A DNA stretch of 64,000 nt, from NCBI GenBank assembly GCA_964473525.1, contig CAYYPK010000015.1, forward strand, positions 62,001-126,000, written 5' to 3'. The notes under the pieces are model-generated. The model made no database searches. It was given only the letters and a program-made list of their open reading frames with translations, and was not told the origin of the DNA. Positions 9,602 to 18,095 of this stretch are shown one piece after another. Position 1 is the first letter of the stretch; each line of letters opens with the position of its first letter. The position numbers and the translations under genes are program-made. The DNA is from GCA-2687025 sp964473525 (GTDB lineage: Bacteria > Poribacteria > WGA-4E > GCA-2687025).

Positions 9602-10411
9602 TCAATCCCAGAGATCAAGGCCGAGCAGCTTCCGGCCCAAAGGCGTGAGCTCCGCCGTCGTGCCGTGGTCTTCCTCGATCCGACGTGGGTCGCCCGGGAA
9701 CCCTCCTGGCGTGCGTTCCCGCCAGTGCTTGACCCGGTTGTCGCGCGCAGCCTGGTTGTCCTGCCCCGCGCGTCCCATAGTGATATATTGCGCCAACCGA
9801 GGCCTGTCGGAAGTGTTGTGACCGTTCCCGTGCGGCAACGCGACCATCCAAATGAGCAGGTCTCCCGCGGAACCAGGGATCTGCTGGTAGTCCTCTTCGT
9901 TCAGCTCGGGGACGAACGGGTCCTCCTCGTCCAGCAGCGACTTGTGCGCTCCTGGGATGCACTGGAAGGACCCCTGATCGGCGGCGGTGTCCGTGAGATA
10001 CACGACCCCCTGCACGCCACGCCCCACGGGCAGGTTGTCGGTGTTCGTGTCCCAGTGCATGAACCCAGGGTGGTCCCATTCAGGATGGTCCGCGTGGCGC
10101 GGCGGCTTCATGTTCGCCCGATCCATGGACACCCACAGCCTCTCCGTGCCAAGTACCTCGGAGAACGCCTGGTGCACGTTGGGATCCTGGCGCGCGTCCC
10201 ACAGCGCCTGATGCTGGTGCATGTGCACCATGCCGGCGCCCGGGCTGTGCGGCTCGCGATACCAGTCCTCAGGGTCGTCGCGGTCCATTTCGAGGAACTC
10301 CCACACGGCGTCCACGACGGCGTCACACACCTGCTTGGGCACGCACTCGCGCGCGATGACGTACCCGTTCTCCTCGAAGAACGCGTGGTCGGCTTCTGTA
10401 AACGTAGGCAT
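9602..10411 (-). CDS. Phytanoyl-CoA dioxygenase family protein (PhyH 3)
   Basis: 269 residues, starting MPTFTEADHAFFEENGYVIA. FMHWDTNTD gives the His-x-Asp, HGNGHNTSDRPRLAQY the distal His and the Arg for 2-oxoglutarate. It is a tandem paralogue of the next gene upstream: both share YLTDTAADQGSFQC, the HGNGHNTSD block and the C-terminal TAELTPLGRKLLGLD, in the same order and spacing, so they arose by duplication. The gap between them is 8 bases. They differ in the region after the distal His. The pair may act on related substrates or form a heteromer; neither can be decided here. Confidence 0.9.
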   Translation of the reverse strand: MPTFTEADHAFFEENGYVIARECVPKQVCDAVVDAVWEFLEMDRDDPEDWYREPHSPGAGMVHMHQHQALWDARQDPNVHQAFSEVLGTERLWVSMDRANMKPPRHADHPEWDHPGFMHWDTNTDNLPVGRGVQGVVYLTDTAADQGSFQCIPGAHKSLLDEEDPFVPELNEEDYQQIPGSAGDLLIWMVALPHGNGHNTSDRPRLAQYITMGRAGQDNQAARDNRVKHWRERTPGGFPGDPRRIEEDHGTTAELTPLGRKLLGLDLWD

Positions 10412-10419
10412 TTGTCAGG

Positions 10420-11238
10420 CTATTCCCATGGGTCCAGGCCAAGAAGCTTGCGGCCGAGCGGCGTCAGTTCAGCGGTTTCATTGTGTTCGTGTTCCCAGCC
10501 GCGCGGATCGCCTGGGAACGCGCGGCCACCGGGGCAGAGCCGCTCGCGCCAGCACTTGATTCTGTGTTGCCGGCGTTCCTCGTTCCCTGCGCGGCCCGGA
10601 CTCATCGAGATATACTGCGCGAGCCGCGGTTTGTCCGATGTGTTGTGGCCGTTTCCGTGCGCCAACGCGCGGTTCCAAATGAGAAGATCGCCGGCCTTGC
10701 CCTCAATCTGCACGAACTTGTCCGGGTCGAGCTCTGGCAGGTAAGGGTTCTCCTCGTCCAGCAACGGCTTGTGCTCGCCGGGCATGCACTGGAATGAGCC
10801 CTGGTCCGCAGCGGTGTCGGTCAGGTACAGCACCCCCTGCACGCCAAAGCGCAGGGGCAGTTTGGACGTGTCGGCGTCCCAGTGCCGGAAGCCCTTGTGG
10901 TCCCATTCAGGGTGCTCCGGGTGCGGAGGAGGCTTGAAGTTCACGCGGTCGATGCTGCACTGCAGCTTCTCGTCGCCCCAGATGTCGGCGAACGCCTGGT
11001 GCACCCGTGGATGTTGACGGTTGTCCCACATCGACTGGTGCTGGTACATCTCGACCATGCCGCCGCCAGGCTTGTGTGGCGCCCGGTACCAGTCGTCGGG
11101 GTCCTCGCGGTCCATGCCAAGGAATTCCCAGATCGCGTCCACGACGGCGTCGCAGTTCTCCTTCGGTACCGCTTGACGGACGATGACGTACCCCTGGTCT
11201 GCGAAATGCTCTCTGTCGCTCTGCGTCAATACGGACAC
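10420..11238 (-). CDS. Phytanoyl-CoA dioxygenase family protein (PhyH 4)
   Basis: 272 residues and the first gene of the leftward five-gene operon. FRHWDADTS supplies the His and Asp of the iron site, and HGNGHNTSDKPRLAQY the distal His and 2-oxoglutarate Arg. It is a clear tandem duplicate of the following PhyH, with the same N-terminal pattern (DREHFADQGYVIVRQAVPK) and the identical end TAELTPLGRKLLGLD. Compared with PhyH 3 it has a slightly longer Cys- and Gly-containing segment, ERLCPGGRAFPGDP, near residue 245. A 238-base gap separates its start from the divergent siroheme reductase; I see no convincing leftward promoter in it. Confidence 0.9.
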   Translation of the reverse strand: MSVLTQSDREHFADQGYVIVRQAVPKENCDAVVDAIWEFLGMDREDPDDWYRAPHKPGGGMVEMYQHQSMWDNRQHPRVHQAFADIWGDEKLQCSIDRVNFKPPPHPEHPEWDHKGFRHWDADTSKLPLRFGVQGVLYLTDTAADQGSFQCMPGEHKPLLDEENPYLPELDPDKFVQIEGKAGDLLIWNRALAHGNGHNTSDKPRLAQYISMSPGRAGNEERRQHRIKCWRERLCPGGRAFPGDPRGWEHEHNETAELTPLGRKLLGLDPWE

Positions 11239-11388
11239 TGCTGTCTCCCCATGGCCGCCCGTCGGTGACCGCGATTTCTCTGCCGCGGCCCGCCGGCCTG
11301 GGCGTTGTGCGGCGTGTAATGTAACCCGGCCGCGCGCGACCGCACAAACGGCGCGTCAGACCGCCCCGCGAGGCGCGACGGTCGCGTG

Positions 11389-11418
11389 TTGACTTCGTTT
11401 TCTGCGGCGGCTTATAGT
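11389..11418 (+). promoter_or_regulatory. Sigma-70-like promoter for the siroheme reductase gene
   Basis: TTGACT at 11389-11394 and TATAGT at 11413-11418 are separated by 18 bases, a near-consensus pair in a GC-rich background. A start site near 11425 would give a leader of about 50 bases before the ATG at 11477. Confidence 0.6.
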
Positions 11419-11476
11419 ACGGTATTGCGTTGCCGTAGCTCTGAGCCTGCACTAGAGCGTGAAAGAGGTCCACTAC

Positions 11477-13912
11477 ATGGCTCAAGACATTGCGAATCGT
11501 GCTCTGTCGGAGCGTTTCAAGAACATCCCGCCTGAGATCCAGCGCGACCTGGACGTATTCGCGATAGAACTCGGCCGCTTCCGCAGCGGGGATATCGCGG
11601 AGCACGTGTTCACGGAGTTCCGCTTGCGCCACGGCGTGTACGGCCAGCGCCAAGAGGGCGTTCAGATGATCCGCATCAAGATCCCATACGGGGCGGTCAC
11701 TGCGGAGCAGATGGAGGAGCTAGCGGACTGCGCCGAGGAATTCGCTGACGGAATCTCCCACGTAACGACGCGCCAGGATATCCAATACCACTACGTCAAG
11801 ATCGAGGACACGCCCGCCCTGATGCAGCGTCTCGCCGGCGTGGGAATCACCACGGCAGAGGCGTGCGGCAACGTCGTGCGCAACGTCACGGGGTGCCCAA
11901 AGGCTGGGGTCTGCACCGACCAGGCGTTCGACGTAACGCCGTACGCCAAGGCGCTCACGTACTTTCTGCTGAGGCATCCTGACCTCCAGGACTTCGGCCG
12001 GAAGTTCAAGATAGCCTTCTCTGGCTGCGAGGACGAGCCGTGCGGCCTCGGTATCATGCACGACATCGGCGCCGTCGCGCGCGTGCGCGAAGTCGACGGC
12101 GAGCTACAGCGTGGCTTCAAGATGTTCGTAGGCGGCGGGCTCGGCGCGGTACCGCACCAGGCGAAGGTGCTGGACGAGTTCCTGCCCGTTGAGGAGCTGC
12201 TGCCAATCTCGCAGGCGATGGGTCGCGTCTTCTCAGACCACGGCGAGCGGAAGCGCCGCATGAAGGCGCGCATGAAGTTCCTCATCGCCAAACTCGGCAT
12301 CGACGAGTTCCGTCGTCTGGTGTATGAAGAACGCGAGAAGCTGGACTTCGACCCACGTTGGACCGAGTACCTGAATCACCTCCAGGACACCGAGGAGTCG
12401 CCGCTCAAGCCGCCATCGGCGCTCAACGGCGACGCCCGTCCAGAGGGCTTCAACCGTTGGTACGCCGCCAACGTCACGCCTCAGCGTGACAAGGGCTATT
12501 CCATCGTGCAGGTGACGCTGCCGCTGGGCGACATCACCGCCGACCAGTTCCGCGCCCTGGCACGGGTCAGCCGGAAGTACATCAAGGACACTGTCCGCCT
12601 GACAGTGCCACAGAACCTCGTTCTGCGCTGGGTCAGCAACGGCGATCTGATCGACCTCTACAACGACTTGGTCGAGCTGGAGCTCGGCAGCCCTGGCGCC
12701 GAGGGGCTCTCCGACGTCCTGGCTTGCCCCGGCACGGACTCCTGCAAGCTGGGCATTGCCTCGTCTCGCGGCCTGGCCGCGCAGCTGCGCACGAACCTCG
12801 ACGGCGAGGAGTTCGATGATGTTCGCCACCTGAGCATCAAGATCAGCGGGTGCCCGAACTCGTGCGGTCAGCACCACATCGCTGACATCGGGTTCTTCGG
12901 CTCCGCGCGGCGGCACGGCGGGCACGTCGCTCCTCACTTCCAGGTCGTCCTGGGCGGCGAGCAGGCCGCCAACGCCCGGTCGTATGGCCTGGCCATCGGC
13001 AAGGTGCCGTCCAAGAAGGCTCCCGAGCTCGTGGAGCGGCTGCTGGACGTCTACCGCGCGCAGGCCGAGGAGAAGGAGTCGTTCGCGGTGTTCGTGCGGC
13101 GTCTTGGTAAGGAGCGGATCAAGGAGATCCTCACCGAGTACGACGTGCTGCCCGAGTTCGACGACGACGCCAGCTTCTACGTCGACTGGCTGCAGACCCG
13201 TGAGTTCTCGCTGCAATCAGGACAGGGCGAGTGCGCCGGCGAGCTCGTGGACCTCGTTGAGTTTATGTTGACCGACGCGGATCGTTTCCTCTACGAGGCC
13301 GCGCTGCGCTTCGAGAAGGAGCAGTATCCCGAGACGGCGGAACTCACGACGAAGGCCATGGTGCGCGCGACCGAGGCGCTCCTGACGACCCGAGGACTGC
13401 GACCCGGAGCTACCGAGGAGAGCGTCAAGAGCTTCACCGAGCTGTTCGTCGAGACGGGCCAGTTCTGGAACCCCTTCGCGGAGTTCCTCGACAAATGGCT
13501 CGCCGAGGACACGTCCGCCGCCGACGAGGAAGCCGCGCACTTCGCCATCGAAGAAGCGACGCTCTTCGTCGAGCAGGCGCAGACGGTCTACGGGCGCATG
13601 CAGGTGCAGGAGGAAGAGGCGAAGGCTGCGAAGCCTGCCGCCGCGACCACGCCCGCCGCGCCGGCTGCTCCTGCGGAGGCGGTCGAGGAGATCGTCGACA
13701 GCATGGACCTCAAGGGCGTCGAGTGCCCTTACAACTACGTGCGCACGAAGCTGCGCCTGGAGCAGATGGAGTCCGGCCAGCTGCTCGAGATCACCATCGA
13801 CGACGGCGAGCCGATCCGCAACGTTCCCGCGAGCCTGGGCAACGACGGGCACGAGATCGTGGACACCAAGAAGATCGGCGAGCACTACCGTCTCGTGATC
13901 CGCAAGGCGTAG
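11477..13912 (+). CDS. Nitrite/sulfite reductase fused to HEPN-like and TusA domains
   Basis: 811 residues in three parts. Residues 1 to about 560 form a siroheme/[4Fe-4S] reductase: two ferredoxin-like repeats and the cluster ligands C417-x5-C423 and C459-x3-C463 (ACPGTDSC, SGCPNSC). Such enzymes reduce sulfite or nitrite by six electrons with ferredoxin as donor. About 590-690 is a helical segment resembling HEPN bundles. After an Ala/Pro linker, residues 743-811 are a TusA/SirA sulfur-carrier domain, with the persulfide Cys at C750 in GVECPYNYV. The attached sulfur carrier suggests sulfur chemistry, so sulfite is the likelier substrate, but the family cannot be split by eye. The ATG at 11477 has AAAGAGGT 7 bases upstream. 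A hairpin follows the stop. Confidence 0.9.
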   Translation: MAQDIANRALSERFKNIPPEIQRDLDVFAIELGRFRSGDIAEHVFTEFRLRHGVYGQRQEGVQMIRIKIPYGAVTAEQMEELADCAEEFADGISHVTTRQDIQYHYVKIEDTPALMQRLAGVGITTAEACGNVVRNVTGCPKAGVCTDQAFDVTPYAKALTYFLLRHPDLQDFGRKFKIAFSGCEDEPCGLGIMHDIGAVARVREVDGELQRGFKMFVGGGLGAVPHQAKVLDEFLPVEELLPISQAMGRVFSDHGERKRRMKARMKFLIAKLGIDEFRRLVYEEREKLDFDPRWTEYLNHLQDTEESPLKPPSALNGDARPEGFNRWYAANVTPQRDKGYSIVQVTLPLGDITADQFRALARVSRKYIKDTVRLTVPQNLVLRWVSNGDLIDLYNDLVELELGSPGAEGLSDVLACPGTDSCKLGIASSRGLAAQLRTNLDGEEFDDVRHLSIKISGCPNSCGQHHIADIGFFGSARRHGGHVAPHFQVVLGGEQAANARSYGLAIGKVPSKKAPELVERLLDVYRAQAEEKESFAVFVRRLGKERIKEILTEYDVLPEFDDDASFYVDWLQTREFSLQSGQGECAGELVDLVEFMLTDADRFLYEAALRFEKEQYPETAELTTKAMVRATEALLTTRGLRPGATEESVKSFTELFVETGQFWNPFAEFLDKWLAEDTSAADEEAAHFAIEEATLFVEQAQTVYGRMQVQEEEAKAAKPAAATTPAAPAAPAEAVEEIVDSMDLKGVECPYNYVRTKLRLEQMESGQLLEITIDDGEPIRNVPASLGNDGHEIVDTKKIGEHYRLVIRKA

Positions 13913-13936
13913 CGCGTTCCAAGCACAGACGCAGAC

Positions 13937-13968
13937 GACCGGGGCGGGAGACTCTCGCCCCGGTCTTT
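13937..13968 (+). terminator. Intrinsic terminator-like hairpin after the siroheme reductase
   Basis: A perfect 10-bp stem (13937-13946 with 13956-13965) around a 9-base loop is followed by TTT. It lies 24 bases after the stop and ends 16 bases before the next start, so it may terminate, or partly attenuate, transcription into the next gene. Confidence 0.7.
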
Positions 13969-13983
13969 CCGTGAGGCAGGGCA

Positions 13984-14553
13984 ATGAGCCTGAACAGAGT
14001 CGACATCAAGCTCCCAATCACGAACCCAGAAGACTCCGACCACGCCGCGTACACAGCCATATTCACCCGTTGGCTGAAGGACGAGGAGCGGTGGATGGAC
14101 ATCGCGGACTACGCGCACATTCCGTCCGGTCCCATCGTGATGATCGTAGGAGACGACGCCCAATTCAGCGTGGACGCCGGCAAGGGCGAGCTCGGCGTGC
14201 TTTACAGCCACCGTGGCGAGCTGGAGGGAAGCGCGTCCGAGCGCATCGCATCGGCGCTTCGGACGACCCTACAGCTCGTCGACGACCTCGAGGGTGAGGA
14301 CGACTGCCCCATCCGCGTGCGCACCGACCGCGCGGACGTCATCGTCAACGACCGCGCGGCGTACCCGAACCAGGACGACACCGCCGCCGCTCTGGCGGCA
14401 GACGTCACGGCTGCTGCTGCGGACGTGTTCGGTGGGGCCCCAACGTCGGTAGAACACAGCGGCGGCCCAGACCAACGGCTTGGTGTGCGCGTCACGTTGG
14501 GGTCGAACGTGCCGGCGGGGCAGATACTCGCCGATGCGGGCGTGAGCGTTTGA
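13984..14553 (+). CDS. Unknown protein downstream of the siroheme reductase
   Basis: A 189-residue acidic cytoplasmic protein I do not recognise. It starts MSLNRVDIKLPITNPED with an AGGCAGG upstream of the ATG. The first half looks alpha/beta (WMDIADYAHIPSGPIVMIVGDD, with a small HIPSGP turn); the middle has DDLEGEDDCPIRVRTDRADVIVNDR, and the C-terminal part is Ala-rich helix then a beta hairpin. No signal, membrane span, or cofactor motif is visible. Its position 71 bases after the reductase, on the same strand and without another visible promoter, suggests co-expression through the hairpin, so a role beside the reductase is possible but unproven. Confidence 0.7.
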   Translation: MSLNRVDIKLPITNPEDSDHAAYTAIFTRWLKDEERWMDIADYAHIPSGPIVMIVGDDAQFSVDAGKGELGVLYSHRGELEGSASERIASALRTTLQLVDDLEGEDDCPIRVRTDRADVIVNDRAAYPNQDDTAAALAADVTAAAADVFGGAPTSVEHSGGPDQRLGVRVTLGSNVPAGQILADAGVSV

Positions 14554-14609
14554 GCAAGGCATGATACGAGATGCGGCGTGGGGCGCTCACGCGGGCGCCC
14601 TTCACTGCT

Positions 14610-15371
14610 TCAGGGCGTCATGCGCCACCGCCGGAACGGCCACTCGGCGACAGGAGCGGAGCCGACGACGTCGTGGTACCACGTGTACGCGCGGCTGTCG
14701 GGATCCGTGGTCTTGACGCTGTCGCGCCAGTGACCCTCGGCGGCGCGTAACGCGTCTAGTCGGGCCTCTGAGGGCTCGTGCACCAGCGCGAAGCGCGCGA
14801 TCTCAGCCAGGGCCAGACGTGCCGGCCCCGGCGCGTCGCGACCGGTGCTCACGGCGAACTCACCACGCAAGGCCGACAGCACTCCATCGTAAAGCGGCGC
14901 GTAATCGAGCATCTCGTACCGCGCTCTGAAGACCTTCTCGTGCAGAAGAATCCGCCTGCCGTCCTCGTTGACTGCCAGCTCGGCCTCCACGTAAGGAGGG
15001 TCGGCGGCGCCCGTGATGTCCCGCAGGTAGTAGGCGCCGTATCCGTAGAGCCCCGGGAGCTCGCCGCGCACGCCCTTGGACACGGACATGCGCCGCCCCG
15101 TGCTCGGCTCCAACCACACGAACTCCTCGTCGAAGAGGTAAGGAAGGAGCACCTCCTGGCCGTTCGGACGCGTGCGGATGACGTAGAGGCCGTCGGCCGT
15201 CACATCGCTGAGCGTGATGGCACGCGAGATGGCCGCCACGTACTCGACGACGGCGCCGTCTTTCGTAGTGATGTCGACCAGCGCGAGGAGCACGTTCGAC
15301 GTCTGATCGATGTCGGCGGCCCCGCCGGTCGCCAGAAGCGCGAGCGCCAAGGCCGCGGCGCTACGACGCAT
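14610..15371 (-). CDS. Secreted protein of unknown function
   Basis: 253 residues with a short, clear signal peptide: MRRSAAALALALLATGGAADIDQ, with probable cleavage after GGAA. The mature part is mostly beta strand, with conserved-looking aromatic patches (FVWLEPSTGRRM, GLYGYGAYYLRDI, YTWYHDVVG), and resembles a periplasmic substrate-binding or scaffold protein, but I cannot name a family. The ATG at 15371 is preferred over the GTG two codons upstream because AGGGGGTG lies about 5 bases before it. Its start is 9 bases from the amidohydrolase stop, so the amidohydrolase is upstream in the same transcript. Confidence 0.7.
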   Translation of the reverse strand: MRRSAAALALALLATGGAADIDQTSNVLLALVDITTKDGAVVEYVAAISRAITLSDVTADGLYVIRTRPNGQEVLLPYLFDEEFVWLEPSTGRRMSVSKGVRGELPGLYGYGAYYLRDITGAADPPYVEAELAVNEDGRRILLHEKVFRARYEMLDYAPLYDGVLSALRGEFAVSTGRDAPGPARLALAEIARFALVHEPSEARLDALRAAEGHWRDSVKTTDPDSRAYTWYHDVVGSAPVAEWPFRRWRMTP

Positions 15372-15380
15372 TGTCACCCC

Positions 15381-16307
15381 CTAAGCAGTGATGAGCGGCA
15401 ACGGTTCGCGCGCCGGCACGTCGGGATCCAAGCCGTAGACCCGCGCCGCGTTGCCTCCGAGGAAGCCCGCCTTCTCGGCCGCCGTGAAGAAGTCGCAACC
15501 GTAACGCGCGAAGTCCAGGAGTTGCCGGTAGGTGAAGTCCACCATCGTGCGAGGTAGGTCGCTGCCCCACATCAGCTTGTCCGCGCCGACCTCCTCCCGC
15601 GCCTGACGGATCGCCTCCTGAGCCCCGGCGAACTCAACGCCCTCGTCGCGGAACAGCCAGCAGATGCCGCCCGACTCAACGTAGACGTTCGGCAGCTTAC
15701 ACAGCGCCAACTGGTCCAGCCACTCCGGGCGGTTCGCCATCGCGAAGTGTCCTAGGACGATGGAGAGGCCAGGATGCGCGTGTGCGATGCTGGACAACTC
15801 CGCCACCTGCGCGGCGCCCTCGGCGAGGTCCACAGACAGGACCATGCCGTCCGCCTCCATCGCCCCGTACACCCTCATGATCTCTGGGTCGTCGATGCGG
15901 ACGCGTGGATCTGCGGCGCATAGATGGCCAGCGGGAACCTTCACGCCCCGGTAGCCCATGCTCTTGATCCGCGCATAGTCGTCCATACAGCCGGTGGGGT
16001 TGTAGAAGTCAAGCAGCGCGTGGCAGAAGAACCGATCCGGGTAGCGGCGCATCACGTCCACGAGGTACTCGTTCTGGCTGCCGTCCATGTACTCCTGCAC
16101 GACGACGCCGACGTGCACCCCAGCGTCGTCGAAGTACGCGATGGCGGTCTCGGCAGGCACGCGCGAGTCCAGGAACCCCGGCGGCATCATGAGTACCTCC
16201 GTGTCGCCGATGCGCGTCTTCCCGGCGCCCGTGGGCACGACGCTGTCCGCGCCGATGCGGCCGTCGATCCTGTCCCAGATGTGCATGTGCGCGTCTACGA
16301 GGATCAT
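15381..16307 (-). CDS. Amidohydrolase family protein (amidohydrolase-2 type)
   Basis: 308 residues. It begins MILVDAHMHIWD, the H-x-H metal site of amidohydrolase-2 proteins. VLGHFAM supplies a later His, and LMWGSDLPRTMV the terminal Asp that activates water. These enzymes include decarboxylases and lactonases acting on aromatic or sugar-derived acids. The ATG at 16307 is chosen because it falls directly before the first catalytic strand; 27 further in-frame codons upstream look non-coding. It is transcribed left, followed by the secreted unknown protein. It diverges from lysS across 275 bases. Substrate unknown. Confidence 0.85.
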   Translation of the reverse strand: MILVDAHMHIWDRIDGRIGADSVVPTGAGKTRIGDTEVLMMPPGFLDSRVPAETAIAYFDDAGVHVGVVVQEYMDGSQNEYLVDVMRRYPDRFFCHALLDFYNPTGCMDDYARIKSMGYRGVKVPAGHLCAADPRVRIDDPEIMRVYGAMEADGMVLSVDLAEGAAQVAELSSIAHAHPGLSIVLGHFAMANRPEWLDQLALCKLPNVYVESGGICWLFRDEGVEFAGAQEAIRQAREEVGADKLMWGSDLPRTMVDFTYRQLLDFARYGCDFFTAAEKAGFLGGNAARVYGLDPDVPAREPLPLITA

Positions 16308-16479
16308 GCGCGTCCCTGCCTCCCTAAGAGCTCCGTGAGCGGTGTAGGCGACGAGCGTAGCATCGACCGTTGGCGGCCGCACACGCATTGGATGCTGTCG
16401 GGCGCCCGCGTATCTGGCTCCATCGGTCGGCTGGCTAGCCCAACGAAGTCGACCGGTCGGTTGCCAGCCGGGGCCGTCC

Positions 16480-16509
16480 TTGCCTTCACTTTAGGGGGTC
16501 AAGTAACAT
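16480..16509 (+). promoter_or_regulatory. Possible sigma-70-like promoter upstream of lysS
   Basis: TTGCCT at 16480-16485 and TAACAT at 16504-16509 are 18 bases apart in the lysS upstream gap. A 10-base perfect palindrome (16450-16459) lies about 20 bases upstream and could be an operator. The match is moderate. Confidence 0.4.
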
Positions 16510-16582
16510 TCGCCAGACGCCCACGGACCCCCTACATCCACCAGAATCCGGTGAAACCCCGGCTCGAAGGCGAGGACCGACG

Positions 16583-18055
16583 GTGAGCGAAGAACCCGGA
16601 GATCTGGTCGCGCAACGGCGGCAGAAGGTCGCTGACTTGCGCGCCGACGGCGTCGACCCCTACCGCTACATGTTCGACCCCACGCACAGCGCGGCGGCCA
16701 TCCACGCCGAACACGGCGACACCGAGGTGATCGAAGACAGCGGCGACGTCTGTGTCGCTGGGCGCATGATGACACGCCGCCTGCACGGCAAGACGTCGTT
16801 CGCGCACCTTCGAGACGCCACCGGTGACGTCCAGATATACGTGCGGCGGGACAACGTCGGCGCGGATGCCTACGACGACTTCAAGCGCCTCTTCGACATA
16901 GGCGACATCGTCGGCGTCTCAGGTACCGTGTTCCGCACGCGCACGGGCGAGATAACCGTCGAAGTCCAGTCCATCACGATGGTCACCAAGGCGCTGCAGA
17001 CGCTTCCAGAGAAGTGGCACGGTCTGACGGATGTCGAAACGCGCTACCGCCAGCGGTACATCGATCTCATCGCCAACCCCGATGTCCGCGAGACGTTCCG
17101 CAAGCGTACGCGCATCATGCAGGCCATGCGGGACTACCTCAACGGACGCAACTTCCTTGAGGTCGAGACGCCCATCTTGCAGCCGCTCTACGGTGGGGCG
17201 AGCGCGCGGCCGTTCACGACGCACCACAACACGCTGGACCGCACTCTCTACCTGCGAATCTCCGACGAGCTCTACCTGAAGCGGCTCGTGGTCGGCGGCC
17301 TGGAGCGCGTCTACGAGTTCTGCAAGGACTTCCGCAACGAGGGCATGGACCGCTCGCACAACCCCGAATTCACGCTCATGGAGGTGTACCAAGCGTACGC
17401 CGACTACGAGACGATGATGGATCTCATCGAGGGGCTCGTTGCGGACGCGGCGATTGCCGTAAACGGCACGACGCAGGCGCCGTTCCAAGACGAGACGCTG
17501 GACTTCGCGCCCCCGTGGCGGCGTGTGTCGATGGCAGCCAGCATCGAGGAGGCGACGGGCGTCGACGTGATGGCGCTGGACGCCGATGGGCTGCGCGCTG
17601 TTCTGGCAGGTCGCGACGTCGAGGTGCAAGACCACTCCACGTCTTGGGGTCTCCTGGTGGCCGAGTTGTTCGACGCCGCCGTCGAGCCGACGCTGATCCA
17701 GCCCACGATCATCTTCGACTACCCCATCGAGACGTCGCCGCTCGCGAAGAAGAAGCGCGACGACGAACGGTTCGTCGAGCGTTTCGAGCCGTTCGCGATG
17801 GGGATGGAGCTTGGGAACGCGTACACGGAACTCAACGACCCTGACGACCAACGCGCGCGCTTCGAGGAGCAGGCTGCGCTGCTAGAAGCCGGCGACGAGG
17901 AGGCGCAAGTGCTCGACGAAGACTTCGTGTGCGCCCTCGAATACGGCATGCCGCCCACTGGCGGACTGGGCGTTGGGATTGACCGCATCGTCATGCTGCT
18001 GACCGACTCGCCGAGCATTCGCGACGTGATCCTGTTCCCACAGATGCGCACGTAG
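16583..18055 (+). CDS. lysS: Lysine--tRNA ligase, class II
   Basis: 490 residues, the usual length for bacterial LysRS. Residues about 50-160 form the OB-fold anticodon-binding domain (VAGRMMTRRLHGKTSFAHLRD). The class II core follows: motif 1 FLEVETPIL, motif 2 with VYEFCKDFRNEGMDRSHNPEF, and motif 3 GLGVGIDRIVMLL. It charges tRNA-Lys with ATP in the cytoplasm. The start is a GTG with GGCGAGG upstream. Forty bases later comes an ABC permease gene, then its ATPase; the order lysS, lolC-like, lolD-like is common among bacteria and suggests one operon. Confidence 0.97.
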   Translation: MSEEPGDLVAQRRQKVADLRADGVDPYRYMFDPTHSAAAIHAEHGDTEVIEDSGDVCVAGRMMTRRLHGKTSFAHLRDATGDVQIYVRRDNVGADAYDDFKRLFDIGDIVGVSGTVFRTRTGEITVEVQSITMVTKALQTLPEKWHGLTDVETRYRQRYIDLIANPDVRETFRKRTRIMQAMRDYLNGRNFLEVETPILQPLYGGASARPFTTHHNTLDRTLYLRISDELYLKRLVVGGLERVYEFCKDFRNEGMDRSHNPEFTLMEVYQAYADYETMMDLIEGLVADAAIAVNGTTQAPFQDETLDFAPPWRRVSMAASIEEATGVDVMALDADGLRAVLAGRDVEVQDHSTSWGLLVAELFDAAVEPTLIQPTIIFDYPIETSPLAKKKRDDERFVERFEPFAMGMELGNAYTELNDPDDQRARFEEQAALLEAGDEEAQVLDEDFVCALEYGMPPTGGLGVGIDRIVMLLTDSPSIRDVILFPQMRT

Positions 18056-18095
18056 GCGCCAACCCGAACTACCGGCAACTCCGGCGAGGGCGCCA

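Noticed and set aside
14581..14600. Small hairpin between convergent genes as a terminator
   Set aside because: Only a 6-bp stem with an 8-base loop and no T-run; too weak to call.
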